Shown here one piece after another: positions 1 through 6,749 of a stretch of DNA of 47,377 nt. The stretch covers positions 1 through 47,377 of the forward strand of contig NZ_JAFYYT010000014.1 of the NCBI RefSeq assembly GCF_017549005.1, read 5' to 3'. Within the stretch, counting starts at the first letter, position 1. Every line of letters starts with the position of its first letter. The stretch comes from Ruminococcus sp. Its GTDB lineage: Bacteria; Bacillota; Clostridia; Oscillospirales; Ruminococcaceae. Made by a program: the position numbers and the translations under genes. Below the pieces are notes generated by a model. The model made no database searches, was not told where the DNA came from, and was given only the letters and a program-made list of their open reading frames with translations.

Positions 1-140
1 GAGGTGATGTCAGGCAGGCTCGCTTTTTGCCGAGCAGTCAGCGGCAAGGTGTGGCTCTTGATCCGTGAAGGTGGCTCTCAAGGCGCGGCAACGTGGCTCT
101 GAGAGTCCGTGCAGATGGCTCTGAGGTGACGGCGTATACA
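1..140. mobile_element. Probable right end of an IS21-like insertion sequence
   Basis: Four imperfect repeats with the core GTGGCTCT start at 51, 71, 93 and 115, about 20-22 bp apart. Units 1 and 3 also share a TCCGTG core after the GGCTCT. Tandem ~20-bp transposase-binding repeats at the ends are typical of IS21-family (IstA/IstB) elements, where TGGCNCT-containing units next to one end are common. A short open frame runs from base 1 to a TGA at 100-102 and could be the tail of an IstB-like gene, but 33 residues are too few to identify it. The repeats stop just before the truncated coding frame at 125, as expected for an insertion junction. The family assignment is inference from the repeat pattern alone; the rest of the element lies outside the window. 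Confidence 0.5.
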
Positions 141-376
141 AATTGTACCGTAAAAGTGATGTCAGCAAACGTTTTACTTATTCAACAGCTCTTGTTGTTA
201 CGAAAAAGAGTGACAAGATTATAAGTGTTACACGACGAATTGAATGGGTTTATGGAGACGAAAAGATTAGTTCACTTTCTGATGAAAGAGAGTTTACGTT
301 TGTTCTTGAAAAAGATGAATGGAAACTAAGGAACATTTCATCCAGTGACGAAAAAAGGAATAAGATGCAAACATAA
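125..376 (+). pseudogene. 3' remnant of a truncated gene of unknown function
   Basis: The frame is open from 125, right after a TGA at 122-124 and right after the IS-like repeats, and ends at 376 with a strong terminator behind it. The only candidate start inside is a TTG at 143 without a Shine-Dalgarno sequence. The protein segment (about 78-84 residues) has no signal peptide. It alternates beta-strand-like stretches and ends in a FTFVLEKDEWKLRNI pattern, which resembles the last strands of NTF2-like or lipoprotein-type domains in Firmicutes; this is a weak resemblance. The most economical reading is that an insertion removed the 5' part and the promoter, leaving a non-functional tail. It could alternatively be a short expressed hypothetical from the TTG start. 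Confidence 0.5.
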
Positions 377-380
377 AATA

Positions 381-424
381 CTCCCCTTGAACTTAAAATG
401 TTCAAGGGGATATTTTCATTTTAT
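381..424 (+). terminator. Rho-independent terminator
   Basis: A perfect 10-bp stem, CCCCTTGAAC (383-392) with GTTCAAGGGG (400-409), has a 7-nt loop and is followed by a T-rich run. It ends the truncated gene. The A-rich 5' flank could also terminate the convergent phosphoesterase gene. Confidence 0.85.
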
Positions 425-466
425 GTAACAAATGCAGTGCTTATGCATAGAATATAGCAGGGGAGA

Positions 467-949
467 TCATACATCGACTATATTAAGTACAACGCCGGCA
501 GGGGAGATGTCGATATGTCCGAATGAGGGCTTGCTGCCGTCACGAGGTATAGAAGCGCTCCCGGGGTTTAAGAAATATATTCCGTTCTCATAGCTTTCGT
601 ACTTCATGTGAGTGTGCCCGAAAAGTACGATATCACAGTCGTTTGTCAGAGCAAGCTCTCTGAGCTTGTCGAGGGAGCTGCTCACGCCGTAAAGATGTCC
701 GTGGGTCGCAAGTATCTTATGCTCCATAACAGGCAGAACAAATACCTCCTGACTGAGACTGTCAAAATCGCAGTTTCCTGCCACATGGATTATCTTTGGA
801 GCGAGTTTCTGATGTGAGAGAATAAAATTATCAAGCTCGCGCTCACCGTCGCCGAGGTGGAATATCCAGTCTGCGTCTGTATTTCTTAAAATGACACTTT
901 CGAGAGCATAAGAATTGCCGTGTGTATCAGATAGTACAACGATACGCAA
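467..949 (-). CDS. YfcE/MJ0936-type metallophosphoesterase
   Basis: A single-domain calcineurin-like phosphodiesterase of 160 residues, the usual size for the YfcE family. The metal-binding motifs are all present: DTHG at residues 8-11, GD at 33-34, GNCD at 58-61, THGH at 82-85 and GHTH at 111-114. Family members hydrolyse phosphodiesters in the cytoplasm with Mn2+ or a similar metal; the natural substrate is generally unknown. I chose the TTG start at 949 because GGAGGG sits 7-8 bases upstream of it and the protein then begins MRIVVLSDTHG, like its relatives. An in-frame ATG at 964 overlaps that ribosome binding site and is less likely. It stands alone with its own promoter. Confidence 0.9.
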   Translation of the reverse strand: MRIVVLSDTHGNSYALESVILRNTDADWIFHLGDGERELDNFILSHQKLAPKIIHVAGNCDFDSLSQEVFVLPVMEHKILATHGHLYGVSSSLDKLRELALTNDCDIVLFGHTHMKYESYENGIYFLNPGSASIPRDGSKPSFGHIDISPAGVVLNIVDV

Positions 950-997
950 GTTTGATCCCTCCAAATTAAATGAAATACGAATTTTAACTACAAAAGT

Positions 998-1026
998 ATT
1001 ATAACATATTTCTTTGGAAAAAGCAA
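998..1026 (-). promoter_or_regulatory. Promoter for the metallophosphoesterase gene
   Basis: On the minus strand TTGCTT (1026-1021) and TATAAT (1003-998) are 17 bp apart, about 50 bp upstream of the TTG start. Confidence 0.6.
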
Positions 1027-1065
1027 TATATTATTATTGAATATATTATATTTAAGGAGCTAAAT

Positions 1066-1317
1066 ATGAATAATAATATTGATCCCAGAAAAATAGCGTC
1101 TCTTCTCAATGTTGTCAGCAAAAAGATAGGAGTTCCCTCCGAAAAGCTGAAAAAGGAACTTGAAGAAGGTAAATTCGACAGTGCTATCTCTGCTATGTCT
1201 CCGAGCGACGCTGCAAAGTTTCAACAGGCTGTTAACAATCCGCAGATTGTTGAAAAAATGATGAGCAGTCCGCAGGCAAAAGCCATATATGAGAAGCTTT
1301 CCGGCACGAAAAAATAA
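1066..1317 (+). CDS. Hypothetical protein, 83 aa
   Basis: A small soluble, lysine-rich protein predicted to be largely helical, with no cysteines, no signal peptide and no membrane segment. I do not recognise a domain. AAGGAG at 1054-1059 places the start at 1066. It opens a tight run of four small genes (1066-2254), the last of which is BofA-like. The second gene starts 12 bases after this stop, so co-transcription is likely. The segment with KKIGVPSEKLKKELEEGKFD and the later MSPSDAAKF pattern suggests a helical protein-protein interaction module; this is only a description of composition. Confidence 0.7.
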   Translation: MNNNIDPRKIASLLNVVSKKIGVPSEKLKKELEEGKFDSAISAMSPSDAAKFQQAVNNPQIVEKMMSSPQAKAIYEKLSGTKK

Positions 1318-1329
1318 ATCAGGCAGCCT

Positions 1330-1671
1330 ATGGACGATATAATGAACAAAATAGGCGATCTGCTGTCAGATGAGGAGAGCGTGAAACAGCTTTCGGAGCT
1401 TGCACAAATGCTGGTATCAGAGGATAACAGCTCCGAAACAAACAGTAATGGGGCAAATCTGCCCGATATCGACATTTCTTCTGTTATGAAGCTGACAAGT
1501 CTTATCGGAGAGGCTTCAAGACAGGATAAGAATACCGACCTGCTTCTCGCTCTTAGACCTCATCTCGGTGTGGAAAAGCAGAAGAGAGTCGATAAGGCCC
1601 TGAAGCTTCTGAAGCTTCTTGCAGTCTGGAACATGATAAAGGACAGCGGAATGCTGCAGGATCTTATCTGA
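1330..1671 (+). CDS. Hypothetical protein, 113 aa
   Basis: An acidic N-terminal half (DLLSDEESVKQLSELA and a serine/asparagine-rich linker around residues 35-50) is followed by a leucine-rich helical C-terminal half containing LLLALRPHLGVEKQKRVDKA. There is no membrane segment or signal. I recognise no functional family. The ribosome binding site is weak: instead of GGAGG, the octamer AGGCAGCC (1321-1328) lies directly before the ATG, and the same octamer precedes the next gene. It is the second gene of the four-gene group with the BofA-like protein. Confidence 0.7.
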   Translation: MDDIMNKIGDLLSDEESVKQLSELAQMLVSEDNSSETNSNGANLPDIDISSVMKLTSLIGEASRQDKNTDLLLALRPHLGVEKQKRVDKALKLLKLLAVWNMIKDSGMLQDLI

Positions 1672-1694
1672 TGAAAGGGGGATAGGCAGCCGCA

Positions 1695-1988
1695 ATGGTA
1701 ATGTATGGGTCAAAATATCCGAAAAAAGAGCATATGAACCTATATCACGGCATTCACAGAAAAGCTGCTGCCGATGTTCCGCCCTCATCAGATAAGAAAG
1801 AGCCTGTACATGAGGACTGCAACAATGAGCATTCTTCAAAAAGCAAGCTCTTCGACGATTTGATCGACGAGTTCTTTGACGGAAAGATAGACAATGACAA
1901 GCTTCTCATAGGCGCTCTGATGTATATGCTCATAAAGGAGGGCGCTGATATGAAGCTTATTATTGCTCTTGGATATATACTGATGTGA
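1695..1988 (+). CDS. Hypothetical protein, 97 aa
   Basis: The first ~50 residues are basic and disordered-looking (lysine, histidine and serine rich). Residues ~52-97 form two likely helices (LFDDLIDEFFDGKIDNDKLL, then a moderately hydrophobic stretch ending MKLIIALGYILM). A second ATG at 1701 is an alternative start. AAAGGGGG at 1674-1681 is rather distant, while the octamer AGGCAGCC at 1684-1691 repeats the one before the previous gene. No family recognised. The stop is 11 bases from the next start, so it belongs to the same transcript. Confidence 0.65.
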   Translation: MVMYGSKYPKKEHMNLYHGIHRKAAADVPPSSDKKEPVHEDCNNEHSSKSKLFDDLIDEFFDGKIDNDKLLIGALMYMLIKEGADMKLIIALGYILM

Positions 1989-1999
1989 GAGGTTGAGAA

Positions 2000-2254
2000 A
2001 TGGATTCGGGATATATTTTTAAAATAATATGCGGGATTGTGACTGTAATAATGATAATTTACTATTGCAGGCGCGATAAAAAGCTGTTTTCCTTTTTTGT
2101 TGGAGCTTTTACTGGCAGCGCAGCCCTTTTTATTGTAAACAAATATGGTTCAATCATAGGAATGAACATTCCTTTGAATCTTTTCAATATATCGGGAAGC
2201 GTAATTCTCGGAGCTCCATTCGTTTTATTTCTTGTAATCATGAATTTTTTGTAA
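2000..2254 (+). CDS. BofA-like membrane protein, 84 aa
   Basis: The length (84 aa) and pattern fit the BofA family, known from Bacillus subtilis as an inhibitor of pro-sigma-K processing during sporulation. An N-terminal hydrophobic helix (residues ~6-22) is followed by basic residues, a second hydrophobic segment (~30-47) and a final one. The NIPLNLFNISGSVILGAP stretch near residues 54-71 matches the family's characteristic glycine/proline-containing C-terminal part. BofA-like proteins are widespread in Clostridia, including strains not known to sporulate, so a sporulation role is not implied. It closes the four-gene group starting at 1066. The assignment is by pattern recognition and is moderately sure. 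Confidence 0.6.
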   Translation: MDSGYIFKIICGIVTVIMIIYYCRRDKKLFSFFVGAFTGSAALFIVNKYGSIIGMNIPLNLFNISGSVILGAPFVLFLVIMNFL

Positions 2255-2281
2255 AAACAACGGACAATTTCACAAAAACTA

Positions 2282-2310
2282 TTGAATTATTATTGCTATT
2301 ATGGTAAAAT
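2282..2310 (+). promoter_or_regulatory. Promoter of the pyrimidine-nucleoside phosphorylase gene
   Basis: TTGAAT (2282-2287) and an extended -10, TGGTAAAAT (2302-2310), are 17 bp apart. The predicted start of transcription is almost at the AGGAGGTGG ribosome binding site, giving a very short leader. Confidence 0.7.
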
Positions 2311-2330
2311 ATACACATAGGAGGTGGATC

Positions 2331-3605
2331 ATGAACATCATTGACATTATCAATAAAACAAAAAAGTCTCAGGAGCTGTCCGAAGAGGAGATCATATGGC
2401 TCGTAAACGGCTTTACCAAGGGAGATATCCCCGATTATCAGATGTCTGCATGGCTGATGGCAGTTTGTCTGAACGGTCTGACCGAAAAGGAAACATTTGC
2501 CCTTACTGCTGCTATGCGCGACAGCGGCGATACTCTGAAACTCAATATTCCCTTTACAGCGGACAAGCATAGTACAGGAGGCGTGGGCGATAAGACCTCT
2601 CTTATCATCGGACCTATCGTTGCAGCCTGCGGTGTATGCGTTGCAAAAATGTCGGGACGAGGACTCGGTCATACGGGCGGAACTATTGATAAGCTTGAAA
2701 GCATTGATGGTTTCAGGACTGATCTTTCTCTTGACGAGTTTGAAAGTATATTAAGAGAAACAGGTTTTTCCATAATATCACAGACAGGCGAGCTCTGCCC
2801 GGCGGATAAGAAGATGTACGCTTTGCGCAATGCTACGGGAACAGTTGACAGCATACCGCTGATATGTGCAAGCATAATGAGCAAAAAGCTGGCTACAAAT
2901 ACGGATTGTCTTGTTCTCGACGTTAAATACGGTTCGGGTGCTTTCATGAAGGATAGGAACGAAGCGGAAAAGCTTGCAAGGCTCATGGAAAAGGTAGGCA
3001 AGTCAGCAGGAAAGAAATGCAAAGCTGATGTTACGGATATGGATTCTCCTTTGGGAAGAAATATCGGCAATGCTCTTGAGGTCAAGGAAGCTGTTGAGGT
3101 ATTGCAGGGCAAGACAAAGGGCAGGCTGTACGATATTTGTATAGAGCTTGCTGCTGATATGCTCAGGCTGGCAGGGAAGGGGACCGACGGGGAGTGCAGA
3201 GCAATGGCTGAGGAAGCTGTTTCCTCGGGAAAAGCTCTTGATATTCTTCGTAAAACGATAAAACTCCACGGCGGTAACGAAAAAATATGTGATGATACGT
3301 CACTGTTGCCGCAGCCTCAGCTGAAATATGAGATCAGAGCCACAAAGGAAATGGAAATTCTCGGCTTCAACTGTGAAGAACTTGGTATGACATCTGTTCT
3401 GCTCGGCGCAGGCAGACTTAACAAGAACGACAAGATAGATATGAGTGCAGGTATCGTAATGAACTGCGAGATCGGAGATCATCTTAATGCAGACGATATA
3501 ATCATGACTCTTTATTCAACAGTTTGCAGTGATTTTTCCGACGCTGCGGTAAGAGCGCTCAATGCAGTAAAATTTAAAATAACCGAAAAGCCAAGCTATA
3601 CTTGA
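2331..3605 (+). CDS. pdp: Pyrimidine-nucleoside phosphorylase
   Basis: Phosphorolysis of uridine, thymidine and deoxyuridine to the free base and (deoxy)ribose-1-phosphate, for nucleoside salvage in the cytosol. At 424 residues it has the family's normal length (430-440). The signature motifs are KHSTGGVGDKTSL (residues ~80-92, phosphate and substrate binding) and SGRGLGHTGGTIDKLE (~110-125). The frame is open upstream to 2301, but the ATG at 2331 has a perfect AGGAGGTGG (2319-2327) and gives the standard N-terminus MNIIDIINKTKK. It is probably a single-gene unit: the next promoter overlaps its stop codon. It could also be called deoA-type thymidine phosphorylase; Firmicutes enzymes with this sequence pattern are normally of the broader pyrimidine-nucleoside type. 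Confidence 0.95.
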   Translation: MNIIDIINKTKKSQELSEEEIIWLVNGFTKGDIPDYQMSAWLMAVCLNGLTEKETFALTAAMRDSGDTLKLNIPFTADKHSTGGVGDKTSLIIGPIVAACGVCVAKMSGRGLGHTGGTIDKLESIDGFRTDLSLDEFESILRETGFSIISQTGELCPADKKMYALRNATGTVDSIPLICASIMSKKLATNTDCLVLDVKYGSGAFMKDRNEAEKLARLMEKVGKSAGKKCKADVTDMDSPLGRNIGNALEVKEAVEVLQGKTKGRLYDICIELAADMLRLAGKGTDGECRAMAEEAVSSGKALDILRKTIKLHGGNEKICDDTSLLPQPQLKYEIRATKEMEILGFNCEELGMTSVLLGAGRLNKNDKIDMSAGIVMNCEIGDHLNADDIIMTLYSTVCSDFSDAAVRALNAVKFKITEKPSYT

Positions 3606-3630
3606 CGAACGACTTTCAATGTGTTAAAAT
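3602..3630 (+). promoter_or_regulatory. Promoter of the zinc-ribbon gene
   Basis: TTGACG (3602-3607) and the extended -10 TGTTAAAAT (3622-3630) have 17-bp spacing. The -35 overlaps the pdp stop codon. Confidence 0.75.
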
Positions 3631-3662
3631 ATGTATATAAAATATAAAGGAGGTAACTCATT

Positions 3663-4163
3663 ATGGGTTTCGTTGATTCAGTTAAAGGTTTTGCCAGTAA
3701 AGTCGGAGGCTCCGTTGAGCGCGGTGCTAAGACTGTTTCCGCCAATTCAAAGAAATTAGTGGAGAAAACAAAGATCAAAAGTGAGATTTCCGGCATTGAA
3801 TCCAGTATAAACGCTGACTACATAGTGCTCGGCAAGGCAATGTACGAAAAGATATGCGATGATCCTGAAAGTGAGTTTGAAAATACAATTTCAGACATTA
3901 AGGAAAAGAATAAGAAGCTTGCAGAATTAAAAGCGGTTCTTATGTCGCTTGAGGACAAGATGTTCTGTACAAACTGCGGTGCTCAGATAAGCAAGGAGCA
4001 GTCTTTCTGCGACAAGTGCGGACAGAAGGTGCAGGTGGAAGAGACTGCATCAGAAGCTGACGAAGTTGCCGAGGTAGTTGAGAAAACTGCAGAGTCAGTT
4101 GCAGAAGCTGCGGAAACAGTGGTTGAGGCTACTGTTGATTCGGCTGATGTTGAGGAAAAGTAA
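3663..4163 (+). CDS. Zinc-ribbon protein with acidic tail
   Basis: A 166-residue protein in three parts. Residues ~1-95 are lysine-rich and helical, probably coiled coil (GFASKVGGSVERGAKTVS at the start). A zinc ribbon follows with CTNCGAQISKEQSFCDKCG at ~101-119, four cysteines as two CxxC pairs. The last ~40 residues are a low-complexity acidic tail of Ala/Val/Glu/Thr units (VAEVVEKTAESVAEAAETVV). There is no membrane segment. AAAGGAGG (3646-3653) sets the start. Proteins of this build are common in Clostridia and unassigned in function. It is monocistronic between a good promoter and a strong terminator. Confidence 0.8.
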   Translation: MGFVDSVKGFASKVGGSVERGAKTVSANSKKLVEKTKIKSEISGIESSINADYIVLGKAMYEKICDDPESEFENTISDIKEKNKKLAELKAVLMSLEDKMFCTNCGAQISKEQSFCDKCGQKVQVEETASEADEVAEVVEKTAESVAEAAETVVEATVDSADVEEK

Positions 4164-4172
4164 TAAAATCTT

Positions 4173-4206
4173 AAAGGCGCATATGTTTTATATGCGCCTT
4201 TGTTTA
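4173..4206 (+). terminator. Rho-independent terminator
   Basis: A 12-bp stem, AAAGGCGCATAT (4173-4184) with ATATGCGCCTTT (4190-4201), is followed by a short T-rich stretch after the zinc-ribbon gene. Confidence 0.85.
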
Positions 4207-4262
4207 TGCAATATGTTAAAAAAGTAATGACGTAATTTGGCTAATAAAACATAAAGAAAGTA

Positions 4263-4291
4263 TTTACTTTTTCGCTTTTTTGTGATAAAAT
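4263..4291 (+). promoter_or_regulatory. Promoter of the acyl-CoA ligase gene
   Basis: TTTACT (4263-4268) and the extended -10 TGATAAAAT (4283-4291) are 17 bp apart, about 80 bp before the chosen start. Confidence 0.7.
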
Positions 4292-4371
4292 AAAAATAGT
4301 TTATTGCTTTGCAGCTTTTTGGCTTTTAAATGGTAAAGTACAGAGCTGCTTTGGCAGAAAGGAAACGTATA

Positions 4372-6006
4372 ATGCCTATTACAGAATTACTTAAAAGAAA
4401 TGCAGAATTATATGGCAGCGACGTGGCGCTTGTTGAAATCAATCCAGAAATAACAGAAGTACGCCGCAGAACATGGAAGGAATATGAGCTTATAGAGCCA
4501 AATCCGGAGTGTCATTACAGACGTGAGATAACCTGGAAGGTCTTTGATGAAAAAGCTAACCGCTTTGCAAATATGCTTATCGAGCGCGGAGTACATAAGG
4601 GCGATAAGGTCGGAATACTTCTGATGAATTGTCTCGAATGGCTGCCTATATACTTTGGCATACTCAAAACGGGAGCTCTTGCAGTACCTCTCAATTACCG
4701 CTATACATCAGATGAGATAAAGTATTGTCTCGACCTTGCTGAAGTTGATATTCTTGTGTTCGGTCCTGAGTTTATAGGAAGAATCGAAGAAATAGCAGAT
4801 GAAATAAGCAAAAACAGGCTTCTTTTCTATGTCGGCGAGGGATGTCCCACTTTTGCGGAGCACTATGATAGTCTCGTTGCCAACTGTGCAAGCGCAGAGC
4901 CTGATGTTACTGTTAATGATAATGATAATGCGGCAATATACTTCTCATCGGGTACTACAGGCTTTCCGAAGGCTATCCTTCACGATCATACAAGCCTTAT
5001 GCACTCGGCAAAGGTGGAGCAGAATCATCATGGTCAGACCCGTGACGATATTTTCCTTTGTATCCCGCCTCTTTATCATACCGGTGCTAAAATGCACTGG
5101 TTCGGCAGCCTTTATTCGGGAAGCAAGGCAGTTCTTCTTAAAGGCGTTAAGCCTAAGTCTATAATCGAAACTGTTTCTGCTGAGGGCTGTACTATCGTAT
5201 GGCTTCTTGTACCGTGGGCACAGGATATTCTTGACGCTATAGACAGGGGAGAGATTGACCTTTCAAAATATGACCTTGATCAGTGGAGACTTATGCATAT
5301 AGGCGCTCAGCCTGTTCCTCCGTCGCTTATTGCTCGCTGGAAGAAGGTATTCCCTAAACATCAGTATGATACTAACTACGGCCTTAGTGAATCTATTGGT
5401 CCCGGCTGCGTTCATCTCGGAGTTGAGAATATCCATAAGGTAGGCGCCATCGGTAAAGCAGGATTTGGCTGGGAAGTCAAGATAGTTGACGAAAACGGCA
5501 ATACAGTCGAGCGTGGTCAGGTCGGCGAGCTTGCTGTAAAAGGTCCGGGCGTTATGAAGTGTTACTATCGCGACGAAAAAGCTACTGCCGAAACATTGAA
5601 AGACGGCTGGCTGTTTACGGGTGATATGGCGCAGGAAGACGAGGACGGCTTTATATACCTTGTTGACCGTAAAAAGGATGTTATCATCAGCGGCGGTGAA
5701 AATCTTTATCCTGTGCAGATCGAGGACTTCCTCAGAAGCCATCCTGCTATAAAGGACGTAGCGGTTATCGGACTTCCTGATAACCGCCTTGGTGAAATTG
5801 CAGCAGCAATCATCTCAATCAAGGAGGATCATACCTGTACAGAAGAAGATATAACCGCTTTCTGTCAGAAGCTTCCAAGATACAAGAGACCTCATAAGAT
5901 AATCTTTGCTGATGTACCGAGAAATCCTACAGGCAAGATTGAAAAGCCAAAGCTCAGGGCTATTTACTGCGGAGAAAGCCTTGTTGCAAAACAAATAAAG
6001 AATTAA
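4372..6006 (+). CDS. Class I adenylate-forming acyl-CoA ligase
   Basis: An ANL-superfamily enzyme of 544 residues that activates a carboxylic acid to an acyl-adenylate and then to the CoA thioester. Motifs in order: YFSSGTTGFPKA (residues ~188-199, phosphate loop), TNYGLSES (~331-338), WLFTGDMAQEDEDGFI (~418-433), DRKKDVIISGGENLYP (~438-453, hinge) and PRNPTGKIEKPK (~525-536, with the catalytic lysine). The ATG at 4372, preceded by AAAGGAAA, is preferred over the upstream in-frame ATG at 4330, which lacks a ribosome binding site. Substrate cannot be read from sequence; the overall pattern resembles medium- or long-chain fatty acid and related ligases. It is monocistronic. It is not acetyl-CoA synthetase (too short, different N-terminus). 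Confidence 0.88.
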   Translation: MPITELLKRNAELYGSDVALVEINPEITEVRRRTWKEYELIEPNPECHYRREITWKVFDEKANRFANMLIERGVHKGDKVGILLMNCLEWLPIYFGILKTGALAVPLNYRYTSDEIKYCLDLAEVDILVFGPEFIGRIEEIADEISKNRLLFYVGEGCPTFAEHYDSLVANCASAEPDVTVNDNDNAAIYFSSGTTGFPKAILHDHTSLMHSAKVEQNHHGQTRDDIFLCIPPLYHTGAKMHWFGSLYSGSKAVLLKGVKPKSIIETVSAEGCTIVWLLVPWAQDILDAIDRGEIDLSKYDLDQWRLMHIGAQPVPPSLIARWKKVFPKHQYDTNYGLSESIGPGCVHLGVENIHKVGAIGKAGFGWEVKIVDENGNTVERGQVGELAVKGPGVMKCYYRDEKATAETLKDGWLFTGDMAQEDEDGFIYLVDRKKDVIISGGENLYPVQIEDFLRSHPAIKDVAVIGLPDNRLGEIAAAIISIKEDHTCTEEDITAFCQKLPRYKRPHKIIFADVPRNPTGKIEKPKLRAIYCGESLVAKQIKN

Positions 6007-6012
6007 CTTCGT

Positions 6013-6044
6013 AAAGGAACAGCACCGCTGTTCCTTTATTTTAT
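6013..6044 (+). terminator. Rho-independent terminator
   Basis: An 11-bp perfect stem, AAAGGAACAGC (6013-6023) with GCTGTTCCTTT (6027-6037), a 3-nt loop and a T-rich tail follow the acyl-CoA ligase stop. Confidence 0.85.
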
Positions 6045-6071
6045 AACCATTTACTATTATTTATTGTTGTT

Positions 6072-6121
6072 TTCGCTACAATTCGACAAAACTCGTCATA
6101 TTTCGATGAAATACGCTATAT
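6072..6121 (+). promoter_or_regulatory. Phased array of five 0A-box-like decamers
   Basis: Five head-to-tail 10-bp units occupy this stretch: TTCGCTACAA, TTCGACAAAA, CTCGTCATAT, TTCGATGAAA and TACGCTATAT. The CG core repeats at exactly 10-bp intervals, once per helical turn. The second unit contains TTCGACA, a perfect match to the 0A box (TGTCGAA on the other strand, as known for Spo0A). The others match TTCGNCA at 6, 6, 5 and 5 of 7 positions. A further TTCGATA lies at 6129-6135. The array ends at the weak -35 region of the next gene, which itself encodes a Spo0A DNA-binding domain. Autoregulation or Spo0A control is inferred. Confidence 0.6.
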
Positions 6122-6138
6122 GAATTATTTCGATAATG

Positions 6139-6147
6139 TGTTATAAT
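6139..6147 (+). promoter_or_regulatory. Extended -10 promoter of the Spo0A-C-like gene
   Basis: TGTTATAAT is an extended -10. The hexamer 17 bp upstream (TATGAA, 6119-6124) is a poor -35, which fits a promoter that needs an activator bound at the adjacent decamer array. Confidence 0.65.
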
Positions 6148-6180
6148 TTGTCTGTAAGCATATTGAGAGGTGATTGATCA

Positions 6181-6546
6181 ATGAATGAATTAGCAACGAT
6201 TATAGTAAAACTCTTACTTAATTTTGGGATATCTCCAAATACCAAAGGGTATCATTATCTGCGTGACTGTATTTATATTTGCGTAACTACAAAAGAACCT
6301 ATCAACGCGCTTACAAAAATGCTTTATGCAAAAATGGCTGAAAACTACCATACTACAGAATGTTCTGTGGAAAGGGCGGTCAGACACGCAATAAAGTCTG
6401 GCTGGTACAGACATAATACAGAGCTTGCAGAAAAGATATTCGTAAATGTTCTTCAGGGCGTGACGGACATCCCGACGAACTCGGTTTTTATTTCTACGAT
6501 ATCTGAATGGATACGTGTTAACTATGCTGACCTTATCAAAAACTGA
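6181..6546 (+). CDS. Stand-alone Spo0A C-terminal DNA-binding domain protein
   Basis: The whole 121-residue protein aligns by eye with the sporulation-initiation-factor Spo0A C-terminal (effector) domain: GYHYLRDCIYICV (~20-32), ITKMLYA-like helix, then TTECSVERAVRHAIKSGW (~59-76), the recognition helix of Spo0A, and GVTDIPTNSVFISTISEW near the end, matching the conserved PTNSEFI stretch. The phosphoacceptor receiver domain of real Spo0A is absent, and no room for it exists upstream. GAGAGGTGA provides the ribosome binding site. It should bind DNA without control by aspartate phosphorylation. It is monocistronic, flanked by terminators. In many Clostridia such orphan domains exist beside full-length Spo0A; whether this genome has one is not visible. 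Confidence 0.88.
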   Translation: MNELATIIVKLLLNFGISPNTKGYHYLRDCIYICVTTKEPINALTKMLYAKMAENYHTTECSVERAVRHAIKSGWYRHNTELAEKIFVNVLQGVTDIPTNSVFISTISEWIRVNYADLIKN

Positions 6547-6569
6547 GCTTGGTATAAACTAATTCATGG

Positions 6570-6604
6570 AGCAGTATGTTTTAAACATACTGCTTTTTCT
6601 TTGT
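6570..6604 (+). terminator. Rho-independent terminator
   Basis: The nearly loop-free palindrome from AGCAGTATGTTT to AAACATACTGCT (6570-6593) is followed by a T run. Confidence 0.8.
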
Positions 6605-6626
6605 TATTTAAATAATGGGGATTATA

Positions 6627-6655
6627 TTGAAAATATTGCAGAGAAGTGATATAAT
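6627..6655 (+). promoter_or_regulatory. Promoter of the Nudix-recombinase operon
   Basis: TTGAAA (6627-6632) and TATAAT (6650-6655) are 17 bp apart. Transcription should start near 6662, so the whole inverted-repeat structure at 6676-6722 lies in the 5' untranslated region. Confidence 0.8.
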
Positions 6656-6675
6656 GATACTAATGAAATTTAACA

Positions 6676-6722
6676 CAAAGTTTCACCAAATCAAAGTTTG
6701 GTGAAACTTTGATTTGGTGAAA
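6676..6722 (+). promoter_or_regulatory. Bistable hairpin in a 5' leader
   Basis: Two perfect and mutually exclusive stem-loops share the same bases. Hairpin A pairs CAAAGTTTCACCAAA (6676-6690) with 6697-6711, a 15-bp stem with a 6-nt loop. Hairpin B pairs 6681-6699 with 6704-6722, a 19-bp stem with the loop GGTG. Hairpin B ends about 10 nt before the GGAGAG ribosome binding site of the Nudix gene. The same block also contains TTTGGTGAAA as a direct repeat (6697 and 6713), so it could instead be an operator for a dimeric repressor. Confidence 0.7.
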
Positions 6723-6749
6723 TAAAAGCATTGGAGAGTTGTACATATT

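Noticed and set aside
51-122. Repeats with regular ~21-bp spacing considered as a CRISPR remnant
   Set aside because: Only four imperfect 8-bp cores with no full-length repeat or ~30-bp spacers and no cas genes; IS-end binding sites explain them better.
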